Shown one piece after another: positions 46,990 through 56,977 of a stretch of 64,000 bases of DNA. The position numbers were made by a program, and so were the translations under genes. Within the stretch, counting starts at the first letter, position 1, and each line of letters starts with the position of its first letter. The notes below the pieces were generated by a model. It worked only from the letters and a program-made list of their open reading frames with translations. It had not been told where the DNA came from and did not search any database. Origin of the DNA: Heliocidaris tuberculata (Eukaryota > Echinodermata > Echinoidea > Camarodonta > Echinometridae); assembly GCA_025618425.1 (NCBI GenBank), contig CM046845.1, positions 10,692,057-10,756,056 on the forward strand. The letters run 5' to 3'.

Positions 46990-48072
46990 TACTTCATTAA
47001 CAATGCAACCCCTTCCTTCCTTTTGTTTTGTTTTGTTTTGTTTTTTTGTGTGAAATACTGAAATGCTTGCACCATTCTCAGAACTTGCAGTTCACCCTCC
47101 TAGTGAAAATAAATCCTTTCTCTAAGCAGAAAAATTACCGTCTCCAAGAATAGGAAAGGGAAATTTGTTCGGTCAAATAAATATGCAAGAATTCCATAGG
47201 CAGAAAATCTTTCATATTCGTTAATCCAGCATAAAAGAATTCGTGTTTGTAGCCAAAAGCAGAATGATAGTCAGAAATACGTTCGTTTGCAAGCTGCTAT
47301 CACAATATGTTTCAATTGTAAAAGATTATGAAAATGTTCCCTGTGCAATTTGTGTTGTTGTTGCCGTTTTATGTTTATAATGCTATTTAAATGACTAAGT
47401 TCATATATACTCTTACATACGCTTGCCCTTTTCGGTCGTGCCATTGAGATATATATACATTGTATACTTACAGCAAAACAGCTTGGATATTGGTAAAACT
47501 GTCCATCCTGTAACCATATTAAGACAGGAAATTGTGAAATGTTCTCTTGCGAAATGCCGTCGTTGCAATAGTTATAGAGAGTTATAAATCTCGTTAGTAT
47601 TTAGAGGGAGTAGCTCTGTTCACTCGCGTGTCGCGTACCAAAGAGGTTCAAGGGCCAACCCCCCCCCCCCCCCCATCCCCATTGATGGATTTTCGAGATT
47701 GTGACAGCTCTGTTGTTCAAAATGAATTGAAATTTCACGTTCATTAAGATACTCAAATATTCACACATCGAAACAAAGGAAACACACTCAAAAGTGTAAC
47801 ACTGTGATAAACTCATGTTACTGTTTAACTTGTTGCACAAGTTTTGCGCATACGTGATAGATCTTTATGGCATTTACTTGGTAATTAGAAATCCCCTATA
47901 GATAGGGCTTCTGACATAGTAACCCTCTATGACTTTTGTGGATGATGATCATAGGGGTTGCACAACTTTTAGCGCATGCGTACTAGATCTAGCATTTATG
48001 ATAATAAGAAAACCCCTTCAAATAAAACTTTTGAAGAACTAATCCTCTAGAACTTTTTCTGATGATGATTAT
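46990..48072. other. Intergenic DNA upstream of the tRNA-like cluster
   Basis: Includes a C run near 47659-47673 and a ~120-bp imperfect tandem duplication (47833 and 47957, both TTGCACAA...CGCAT...TAGATCT) that leads into the first tRNA gene. Confidence 0.45.
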
Positions 48073-48145
48073 GGGGGTATAGTTCAGTGGCAGAGCGACC
48101 GACTTATAATCGGGTAGGTCCCGGGTTCGATCCCCGGTGCCTCCA
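48073..48145 (+). tRNA. tRNA with Ala-type acceptor and UAU anticodon
   Basis: 73 nt. Acceptor GGGGGTA pairs with TGCCTCC, including G3-U70, the alanyl-tRNA synthetase identity pair, and discriminator A73. The anticodon loop CTTATAA gives UAU (48105-48107), an Ile codon reader. The A27-G43 pair is mismatched and the variable loop is 6 nt. A box TAGTTCAGTGG and B box GGTTCGATCCC are present. A T8 terminator follows about 10 bp downstream. The isotype call is therefore conflicting. Confidence 0.7.
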
Positions 48146-48346
48146 TAAGATGATTTTTTTTCCTCCTGAAATTTTGTCCATATTTCCACATCGATATGTA
48201 ATGTTCTTTCTTTAAACCCAACTTTAAACCAGTTACTAGCTTCTCGCACTGTGATATGATATATCATATGATAAGAATAATAAGTTATTTCCTATTATCT
48301 ACAAGGAGATGTAAAGCTAAGTATGTAAAGTATGCAAGCACTCATA

Positions 48347-48925
48347 AGTCCAACATTCGTATTTTGGCTCCAAAAGTTCGCCAAACATGCGCGGGGGTTC
48401 GGAAGCGTCGTCAATCGTTTGCGGGAGCCTTTTTTAGTTCGGAGGGAATTTCGAAAAAGTTTGAAATTTCTTATGAAGGTTTCCTGCATCCCGGGTCGTG
48501 ATTTGATCGTGATTTGCTCTCGAAAATATCTGCAAAGCTTCGTCATGTGCGCACGACCTACTCACAATGTGCGTGATGTTCGCAAAATCTTCGTTAAACC
48601 CCAAACAGATTCCGACAGTTTGAGAATGTCTCGCGCATGTCTCGCGAAAGCAGCGAAGTTCGTTCGTGTTGTTCGCATTTTAGTCGCGTGTTCTTCGTGT
48701 ATGTGGACTGGCCATAATTTATATCGGCAACGCTACACACGAAATTCGCACATACGTTGTGAGAACTACGCACAAACTGCGAAAGAATGGCTTACGGCTC
48801 CCTTGTCGCGACACATTCGGAGAAAAACTTCTCCGAATGTTTGGCGTTGCCATTTTTTCGACATTCGTATCCTTCGCAAATCGTTCGCCTGCCCCGTCGG
48901 ACTAATTTCATGCTTTAAAATAATA
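48347..48925. other. CpG-rich block with dense TTCG/CGAA motifs, unrecognised
   Basis: An inserted block rich in TTCG, TTCGC and TCGCGA tetramers in otherwise AT-rich DNA. A 199-codon plus ORF (48332-48931) crosses it but has a high Arg/Cys/Ser content and no domain. It includes a perfect 11-bp hairpin (48814-48839, CATTCGGAGAA / TTCTCCGAATG). Probably a repeat unit, not a gene. Confidence 0.4.
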
Positions 48926-49176
48926 CAGTGAATAGATATATCCTTCAAAGTTTTCTCCAAAGATTACATAAGCATTATTGCCTAAATTAAACAAATTGTT
49001 TTCATTTTTAATTTTTTTTAGAAATTACCAAAACGTAGACGCCGCCCCCTTCCACACACACCCAATTTTTTAATTAGAATCTTGTCTATATCCCTGCCTC
49101 CTCTCCATCAGTATTTCATCTCCCATTATGTATATTCCCCTTACATATTGTTACGTATTTGAATTTTCAATACTGC

Positions 49177-49245
49177 TAGTATGGATTAGTTGGTAAAGCG
49201 TCAGCATGATCCGAGTGTCTGCGGTTCGAATCCCGCAGAATAAAT
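49177..49245 (+). pseudogene. tRNA-like sequence with good T arm only
   Basis: TTAGTTGGTAAAGCG (A-box-like) and TCTGCGGTTCGAATCCCGCA (perfect T arm) are present. The acceptor and anticodon stems do not pair convincingly. Confidence 0.45.
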
Positions 49246-49359
49246 AAAATTTATAAAATGAAAAAGTTTTTTGTCCATTTCCTGACTGATGAGTTTCTAT
49301 ATTTTACCAGGGTTTAATTCAGTTTTTTTTTCTTTCTCAATTTCAGTACATCACTCCAT

Positions 49360-50105
49360 CTTCATGATCCTCACAATTTCTCTCTTTCTCTCTCTTTCTC
49401 TCTCTTCCATTCTCTCTGCGCCCCCCCCCCTTCTCTCTCTCTCTCTCTCTCTCTCTGTTCAAATGTCTTTGCATCTCTTACATCTTTTCTTTTCTTTGAT
49501 GATGGTCAAACTCCAGCCTACTATTATTCTCATCCTCCTCGATTGTGACAATCATTCAGTCCTTAGCCTTATACCTAGTGTTGCACACTCACAGTGGTGT
49601 ATCCAGAAATGATAGGGCGGGATGCTCCCAGGATAGGGGTTAAATGTATCTGGACTGTTCCGTTCTTGTACAAGCATCATCAGCATAGCAAATACTGATT
49701 TTTTTACTGGGCCTTCAAATAGAACCTATACCAGCTTCACCCAATGGCTGGATACGATACAGCCTCACCCTCCCCCCCCCCCCCCCCCCCCCACAACCGC
49801 CATCACCGTTGCAGGTGGTGTCTTTCCAGCCCAAATCATTTGTGCCTGAAGAGTGTTGGAAAGATTGAATGCAATAACAGGAGGAGAACCCTAACATTTA
49901 CATATTTTCTTCCAATTTCTTATTCCTCTTAGAAGTTACAAGACCCCATAAACAACGTCTTGTATGACGAAATGATGATTTAAAAGAAAAGCAAATTAGT
50001 CGATTAAAATAATGTTTTAACATTTCTTTATTAAACATGTACATTTGAAAAATATCATTATGAAGTACAATGTATCCTTCGAGCTGCTCCAGAAAATAGG
50101 TGTGC

Positions 50106-50140
<35 letters not shown>

Positions 50141-50698
50141 ACGGGGAAGCAAAGAGTTTTTCGCGTGTTATATGGGGAAGATGAGTAAAACAAAATATTG
50201 AAATTTATCATCAAAATAATTTTTTTTTTCATGAACTTAATTATTGCCCTGGTCGATATGAGCATATTATGTAAAACGTAGATCCCGCTTTAAAAAAAAA
50301 AAGAAAAAAAAGGCTAGCGAAGGCTAGCGCCCCTATAATCAATTTATGGATCCAATGCAATCTGAACTAAACTGCACATCCCTTGCACTTCTAAAATGAT
50401 TTTGCAGCCCCAGAGGGAAATGTATCGGTAATGAGTGGGAAACGACTTTTATATTTATTAAAATGCTAACTTCATTTATTTCATTCCATGTTTAAAAAAT
50501 AAATGACAATTCAACCATTCTTGCGATGAGAATTCGCATGTTTTCCTCTCTCAAATAATGAATTCACATCTTTCCGGACTCTCCCTAACTCCTTTGTTGC
50601 CCATGCATGCTTAATATTTTAGCGTTTTTCCTCGCTTAATAACGAGTTAACGTCTAATTTGGAATCCCCTCCAAATTATGACATTTAAAATGTTACTA
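49360..50698. repeat. Segmental duplication carrying a tRNA, copy 1 (partner 53450-54847)
   Basis: From the TC repeat and ATGATGGTCAAACTCCAGCC through CACCCAATGGCTGGATA, a C run, a GT repeat (50103-50139) and CGTAGATCCCGCT, the order matches 53450-54760. It continues after the element at 50699-51629 into the tRNA at 51664. Confidence 0.85.
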
Positions 50699-51629
50699 CA
50701 CTGTAGAAAATAACTGTAAAATCACAGGTTTTCTGGCCCTTGAAATTACAAGTTATTGCCGTTATTTCAATTTTACAGTTTCTTTCCTATAAAACAACAG
50801 CAAGTTTGTTGGTTTACCGGAAATCAGCATATATTTACAATCGACCGACATAAAACACTGTTAAAAACCATTTTCTCATATTTTAACAAGTTACCCTGTT
50901 AAATTACAAATTACCCAATATTGGGGAAAACGACAGATCCAAATTAAACTGGGTATTCAATTGTGTAAACTATGAACACTAGGTAAAAGAAATGGGTAAG
51001 ATTGTCCCAATTGCTTTGTTTCATGCATTTGCCTACCTTGTTTTATATCACTTTATCAAATACTGGGGAAAACACATATGAATATTCATGAAATTTTAGT
51101 AGCTTATGGTTTGGGGTTGCCCAATTTACCAACTCTCACCAAAGGCATAAAAAACTATAAGGGGTATATAAAAGATTGCACTAGATTGCACTAACTGGAT
51201 AGGATAGGTCTAAGATAGGATAGATTAAGATAGAGAATAGGATAAAAATAACTGTAAAACTACAAGTTTTCTGGCCCTTGAAGTTACAACTTATTGCCGT
51301 TATTTCAATTTTACAATTTTTTTTTCCTGTAAAACTACAACAAGTTTGTTTGTTTACTGGAAATCAGCATATATTTACAATCGCCCGACATAAAACACAG
51401 TTAAAAACCATTTTCTCATATTTTAACAAGTTTCCCTGTTAAATTACAAACCGTTTCCATGGTTCCGTTTTAATTTACATAGATTTTCCTGTTAGAAATT
51501 AAAGTTTCTACTAATTAACCAAAAAAACGGGAATCTGTTATTTTACATGTACTGTGGAAAAACGGGCATTCCTGGCATCCTGACTGCCAGGAGATTTCCC
51601 GTGAAAAAAGGGCAATTTTTTTTACAGTG
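50699..51629. mobile_element. MITE inserted into one copy of the duplication
   Basis: Ends ACACTGTAGAAAATAAC and, inverted, ACACTGTAAAAAAAATTG. Two direct copies of a ~210-bp internal module (TTTTCTGGCCCTTGAA, ATCAGCATATATTTACAATC) lie at 50710 and 51250. The empty site is visible in the paralogous copy near 54750. The superfamily is uncertain. Confidence 0.65.
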
Positions 51630-51663
51630 TTCATGTACTTTAAAAGTTTTGGATCTTAACAAT

Positions 51664-51736
51664 GGGGGTGTAGCTCAGTCGGCAGAGCGTCTGACTAAAG
51701 ATTAGATGGTCTCGGGTTCGATCCCCGATACCTCCA
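51664..51736 (+). tRNA. tRNA with Ala-type acceptor and AAA anticodon
   Basis: 73 nt, all stems pair. Acceptor GGGGGTG/TACCTCC with G3-U70 and A73. Anticodon stem TCTGA/TTAGA and loop CTAAAGA give AAA (51697-51699), a Phe codon reader. T stem TCGGG/CCCGA is perfect. A TTTT terminator lies 5-8 bp downstream. No Ala anticodon. Confidence 0.75.
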
Positions 51737-52225
51737 GTATTTTCAGATTCGCCCCCCCCCCCCTTTCATTCTCGTTTTCTCTCCTGTTTATGCTCAGTAT
51801 TGGCAAGAAATGATAATATCACAACTGCAAATGCAAGGCGCAATCGCTATTCAATAATAATTGCATCAATTTATTGTCATAAAAATACATAAAATAATGC
51901 AGCTCAAGAGCTGAAATTATTCAAACTGGCAAAACAAAGCTTCCATAAATCATGAAAATGCATGAATAATAAACATAAAAAGCATTACATGTCTTCAGGA
52001 ATGTAGAAATTCTAATATTGCTATATTTTCGCCTTAGTATATTACTCATTTAGCCATATGTAAAAAAAAAAAAAAAAAAAAAAAAATCCCCTCCAAATCT
52101 CTTTTCAGAGAGCTGTCCCTCCTTATTGTAATAATGGCAAGCGAATGACGAAATAATTATCTCGCATCTCAGCCCAGCTCGCTTATATCGCAAGTGATTT
52201 TTATTCTACACATATTCCTTAAACA
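51737..52225. other. Spacer between tRNA units
   Basis: Contains a C run, an A run (52065-52085) and CCCCTCCAAATCTC, a short block that also precedes other tRNAs of the cluster. Confidence 0.45.
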
Positions 52226-52585
52226 AGTTACTAGCTTCTCGCACTGTGATGTGATATATTATGATATGCATAATAAGTTATTACCTATTGTCTACAAGGA
52301 GATGCACAGCTAAGGATGGAGAGTATACAAGCACTCATTGGCAGCAATATTGCCAAAGTCCATCTTGTAAATCTTGTTTGTACGGATAATTATACATTCA
52401 TAGAGTTTCTATATTCTATACCAGGGTTTAATTCAGTTGTTTTTTTTTTTTTGTTTTGTTTGTTTGTTTTTTTCTTTCTTAATTTCCGTACATCGAACTT
52501 TCTTCATGATCCTCACAATTTCTCTCTCTTTCTCTCTCTTTCTCTCTCTCTCTCTCTCTCGTCCATTCTTTCTGTGTCCCCTTCC

Positions 52586-52633
<48 letters not shown>

Positions 52634-52740
52634 CTTCAAATGTATTACATCTCATACATCTTTCCTTTTCTTTGATGATGGTCAAATATCGCCATACTCC
52701 AGGGTACTATTATTCTCATCTTCCTCGATTGTGACATCGT
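52226..52740. repeat. Segmental duplication, copy 2 (partner 48236-49600)
   Basis: Lacks the CpG-rich insertion of copy 1. Contains TC repeats at about 52521-52635. Confidence 0.75.
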
Positions 52741-52890
52741 AAAACACCAAAACTCCCCAAATATGAAAAGTGTACTCACTTTCTATAACGTAACAATGGA
52801 AAAATGGGATATTGCGAAATGTTCTCGTCTGAAATATCAGTCGACCCTCCATGCAATATCATGGATTCATAAACTTCACGATTATGTTTA

Positions 52891-52964
52891 GGGGGTATAG
52901 CTCAGTTGGTAGAGCGTTCGACTTAAAATCGGAAGGTCTTGGGTTTCGAATCCCAATGCCTCCA
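52891..52964 (+). tRNA. tRNA with Ala-type acceptor and UAA anticodon, enlarged T loop
   Basis: 74 nt. GGGGGTA/TGCCTCC with G3-U70 and A73. Anticodon stem TTCGA/TCGGA and loop CTTAAAA give UAA, a Leu codon. The T loop has 8 nt (TTTCGAAT) instead of 7, which may weaken the tertiary fold and the B box. Real tRNA-Leu has a long variable arm; this one is short. A T7 run follows. Confidence 0.65.
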
Positions 52965-53143
52965 AAAGAGGATTTTTTTATTTTTTTGTTGTTGTTGTGT
53001 TTTTTTTTTTGTGATTATCGATTTGATTCTTCAGTAGTTGTGTTTCATCCGTCTTTCTTTCATATATCTCTTTTCCCATGTCTTTACGTCATGTATTTTC
53101 CCTTTCGATTTCTTTCTTTGGCCCTAGTGTACTGACTTTTTAC

Positions 53144-53174
<31 letters not shown>

Positions 53175-53449
53175 CCTCTCTCTTTGTGTTTGTGGGCGTT
53201 TGTGTGTGCGTGTGCTTGTGTTTGTGTGTGTGTGTGTTGTTATTTCTTTCTTTCTATTTTGTTCTCTCTTTTTTATTAAATTATATGCTTTAATCTTAAT
53301 GCATTTGTTCATACTTTGCTGTGTTTTGGTACACGAATCTTGTTTTCGTTAATGCATTTTAGGGGTATGAAAAAGCATCAGCAATGACAAATTTGCACTG
53401 AGATTTTCTTTGGTTGTGTTTATGTTATGTATACAGTGCGTATAAAAAA
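52965..53449. other. Spacer with TC and GT repeats
   Basis: Low-complexity T, TC (about 53153-53180) and GT (about 53180-53240) tracts. No gene. Confidence 0.6.
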
Positions 53450-53471
53450 GTGCAAACATTCTCTCTGCGCC

Positions 53472-53519
<48 letters not shown>

Positions 53520-54196
53520 AAATGTCTTTACATCTCTTACATCTGTTCTTTTCTTTGATGATGGTCAAACTCCAGCCTACTATTATTCTCATCATCCTCG
53601 ATTGTGACTTTCATTCAGTCCTTAGCCTTATACCTAGTGTTGCACACTTACAGTGGTGTATCCAGAAATGATAGGGCGGGATGCTCCCAGGACAGGAGTT
53701 AAATGTATCTGGATAGCTCCGTTCTTGTACAAGCATCATGAGCATAGCAAATTGTACTGATTTTTTTTCCTGGGACTTCAAGAAAAAACTATACCAGCTT
53801 CACCCAATGGCTGGATAGGACACAGCCCCTCCTCCCCCCCCCCCCCCAACAACCGCCATCACCATTGCAGGTGGTGTCTTTCCAGCCCAAATCATTTGTG
53901 CCTGAAGAGTGTGGATAGATTGAATGCAGTAACAGGAGGAGAACCCTATCATTTACATATTTTCTTCATATTTCTTATTCCTCTTAAAAGTTACAAGACC
54001 CTATAAACAACGTCTTGTATGACGAATAAGAATTTAAAAGAAAAGTAAATTAAAATAATGTTTTAACATTTGAAAGATATCAAAATGCAGTACAATGCAT
54101 CCTTCGAGCTGCTCCAAGCAATAAGTGGGTGTGTGTGTGTGTATGGTTGTGTGTGTTTTTGTGTGTGCGTGTGCGGGTGCGTGTGCGTGGGCGTGG

Positions 54197-54227
<31 letters not shown>

Positions 54228-54774
54228 TGTGAAGGGGAAGCAAAGAGTTTTTCACGTGTTATATGGGGAAGATGAGTAAAACAAATATTAAAATTTATTA
54301 TCAAATAATTTTTTTTTCATGAACTTCATTATCACCCTGGCGATATGAGCATATTATGTAAAACGTAGATCCCGCTAAAAAAGGGGGGGGGGGGCTAGCG
54401 AGAGTCAAGCGCCCCTATAAACCCATTCATGGATCCAATGCAACCTGAACTTAACTGCACATCCCACTTCTAAAACGATGTTGCAGCCCCAGAGGGAAAT
54501 GTATCGGTAATGATTGAAATGCTAAGTTCATTTACTTCATTCCATGTTTTAAAAAGATAAAGAAGACAATTCAACCATTCTTGCGATGAGAATTCGCATG
54601 TTTTCCTCTCTCAAATAATCAACTCACATCTTTCCGGACTCTCCCTAATTCCTTTGTTGTCTATGCGTGCTTAATATTTCAGCGCTAAATGACCAATTAA
54701 CTTCTAATTGGGAATCCCCACCAAATTATGACATTTGAAATATTACTACTTGAAATGTTTTGGATTTTAACAAT
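53450..54774. repeat. Segmental duplication carrying a tRNA, copy 2 (partner 49360)
   Basis: Matches 49410-50698 block by block, with a different GT repeat length (54127-54232), and runs without interruption into the tRNA at 54775. It represents the pre-insertion state of the 50699 element. Confidence 0.85.
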
Positions 54775-54847
54775 GGGGATGTAGCTCAGTCGGCAGAGCG
54801 TCTGACTTAAGATCAGAAAGTCTCGGGTTCGATCCCCGATGCCTCCA
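54775..54847 (+). tRNA. tRNA with Ala-type acceptor and UAA anticodon
   Basis: 73 nt. GGGGATG/TGCCTCC keeps G3-U70 and A73 but has an A5-C68 mismatch. Anticodon loop CTTAAGA gives UAA (54808-54810). D, anticodon and T stems pair. TTTT lies about 10 bp downstream. Paralogue of the 51664 gene, whose anticodon is AAA. Confidence 0.72.
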
Positions 54848-56014
54848 CGAGATAATTTTCCCCGATTATACCCCAACCCGGCCCCCCCCCCCCCCCTTTC
54901 ATTCTCGTTTTCTCTTCTGTTTATGTTCAGTAATGGCAAGAGAATGACAAAATTATGATCTCTCCTTTCGGCTCAACTTCATTGCCCAATCGCTTTTCAG
55001 TTCCAACGGTTTATTTTCATTAAAAATACATAAAATATGCAGCTATTAGGAGCTTGAATTGTTCAGTTTACCACAACAAAAGCATTCATATGAGTAATAA
55101 ATATAAAAAACATTAAGTTCGTTAAGTTCATTAAGCAGAAAAATAAGAGAAACGGGATCATTTGGTGAAAGTTTGAAAGAAATCGGACAAAGAATAAGAA
55201 AGTTATGAGTATTTGAAAAATGAAATCACTAAATCTATGCGAATCTCAAATTGGCGATTTGGTGAGTAAATTGTGACGTAGTCCCGGTCTACTCTCCCGT
55301 TTGTTGTACACGAAAATATGATTAATTTCCAATTTTCTCCAAAGCGCTTTTTCCCTCCGGGCAGTACTCGAAATATATTGAAGATTGCTTATTGTCATAT
55401 TTCATCATAGAGAAAAAGATCCTACTGAGTAATACATTTTGAAAACTTGACATTTTAGTCATTTTGTGCGTTGGAGCATAATTATGGGAGAGAGAGTTGT
55501 CCGCCGGTTCATCACAGTGACATAACCGATTCGGCCAATTTGAATCTCCCATATGACAGTGATTACAATTTTTAAAATTCATGAATTTTTTATTACTTGT
55601 CCGATTTCGTTCAGACTTTTACCAATCTGCTTCTCTGGTTTTTCTGTTTTCTTTCACAACCACTTTATAAAAAGATTGGATTTCCCTATATATATCTTCA
55701 GGTATGTTGAAGTTCTACTATTGCTATTATTCCTTTAGTATTTTACTCGTTTAGTCCAAGAAAAATATCCCCTCAAAGATTTAACTTTTCCAAGAGCCGC
55801 CGCTCCTCCTTATTATCGTTTTCTCTTCTTTTCATTTTCAGTAATGGCAAGAGAATTACGAAATGATTATCTCGAATCTCCGCCCAACTCTTTTATTGCG
55901 CAAGTGATTTTTTTTTCTTTAGTATTTTCCTCCTCTAGTCAAATGAAAACGAAATCCCCTCCAAATTTCAATTTTTCAAATATTACTCCGCAAAATTATT
56001 TGATTAATGAAAAT
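54848..56014. other. Spacer between tRNA units
   Basis: Repeats ...GTAATGGCAAGAGAAT... blocks found near 51800, 52130 and 55840. The segment AATCCCCTCCAAATT just before 56014 recurs before other tRNAs. No protein-coding gene. Confidence 0.5.
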
Positions 56015-56086
56015 GGGGGTATAGCTCAGTGACAGAGCGTCTGGCTTACAATCAGATGGTCTCGGGTTCGACCCCCGATGCCTCCA
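56015..56086 (+). tRNA. tRNA with Ala-type acceptor and UAC anticodon
   Basis: 72 nt with canonical arm lengths and all stems paired. GGGGGTA/TGCCTCC with G3-U70 and A73. Loop CTTACAA gives UAC (56047-56049), a Val codon reader. B box GGTTCGACCCC. TTTT about 8 bp downstream. Confidence 0.78.
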
Positions 56087-56337
56087 ACGGATTATTTTCA
56101 AGTATCATACCACCCTCCTTTTCTCCCTCCCCCTTACTTTTTCTACTTCTCTCCCTTTTTATTTAATTCACAACCTTCATGTTCATATAATGTTAATTTA
56201 TAGAAAGAGAAAGATTTTATTTTAAATCTGTTGCACATGCGGAAATTTAATTCCACGCTTAATGTGGTAAAATGGGAAATCCCTCCAAACTGTGCTCTTT
56301 CAGATATTACTTAATCGAACTACTAAAATAATATAAT
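56087..56337. other. Short spacer between adjacent tRNAs
   Basis: Holds a diverged copy of the CCCTCCAAA...ATATTACT block that lies 30-60 bp upstream of several tRNAs in the cluster. Confidence 0.5.
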
Positions 56338-56409
56338 GGGGGTATAGCTCAGTGGTAGAGCGTTTGACTCAAGATCAGAAGGTCTCGGGTTCGATCCCCG
56401 ATGCCTCCA
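56338..56409 (+). tRNA. tRNA with Ala-type acceptor and CAA anticodon
   Basis: 72 nt, canonical arms. GGGGGTA/TGCCTCC with G3-U70 and A73. Stem TTTGA/TCAGA and loop CTCAAGA give CAA (56370-56372), a Leu codon reader, but with a class I short variable loop. TTTT about 8 bp downstream. Confidence 0.78.
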
Positions 56410-56977
56410 TTAGAAGCATTTTCAGGGACTATCCCCGGCCCCCTTTCTCTTTATTTCTTGTATTTTTCTCGTTCTCTCTCTCTTCATTTGATTCCCCGTT
56501 TAATTGTATGATTATATAATTGTGAGAAATGAAAATGAGAGAATAATGGTTGCGTAGCTTAAATCATAGTTCCCCAGAGCTGTCCTCCCTTTTTGAAATT
56601 TTCACAATGATATTATTTCCACAAGAGTTGCCAAAGCTGTTGTATAAGTTATTTCCTTACAATTGTTTAGTCACAATTTTAAAAGTGGCTAAATATCCAA
56701 GAAGGGGAAGGATGTAATTTTCTATACCATCTTTCTCCTTTATCTCTATAATTATCTCTTTCTCCTCTTCTCCATCTTTTTGAGCCATTCGATCGGGACG
56801 GGAGGGGGGGGGGGGTGGGCTTGTGAATCCATGCCCCCGTAGTTGCGCCATATACTGCCGATAGGCCTTCTGGCATCAATACATGGTGATTTCTTCATTT
56901 CATTCACCGCAGGTTGGAACGAAGAGATACTGATAATCAGATGACCATTCAACAAAACTGACGTCATCGTCGTCATC
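56410..56977. other. Spacer upstream of the TLR pseudogene
   Basis: 56519-56660 matches the dispersed repeat around 33290-33690 (GAGAATAATGGTTGCGTAGC, CCACAAGAGTTGCCAA). A G run lies at 56804-56815. Confidence 0.5.

Larger units (their letters stand above)
48236..49600. repeat. Segmental duplication, copy 1 (partner 52226-52740)
   Basis: TTCTCGCACTGTGATATGAT and CTACAAGGAGATG at 48240-48310 recur at 52230-52305. CCAGGGTTTAATTCAGTT and CATGATCCTCACAATTTC recur on the far side. Relative to the partner, copy 1 has about 0.9 kb inserted (about 48347-49290). Confidence 0.75.

Noticed and set aside
48332..48931. 199-codon plus ORF
   Set aside because: It lies in a TTCG-rich repeat-like insertion absent from the paralogous segment and has no domain or natural-looking composition.
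48073..56409. Reading the cluster tRNAs as ordinary Ile, Leu, Val and Phe tRNAs
   Set aside because: The bodies have Ala-type acceptor identity (G3-U70, A73), and Leu-type anticodons sit on bodies lacking the long variable arm of tRNA-Leu.
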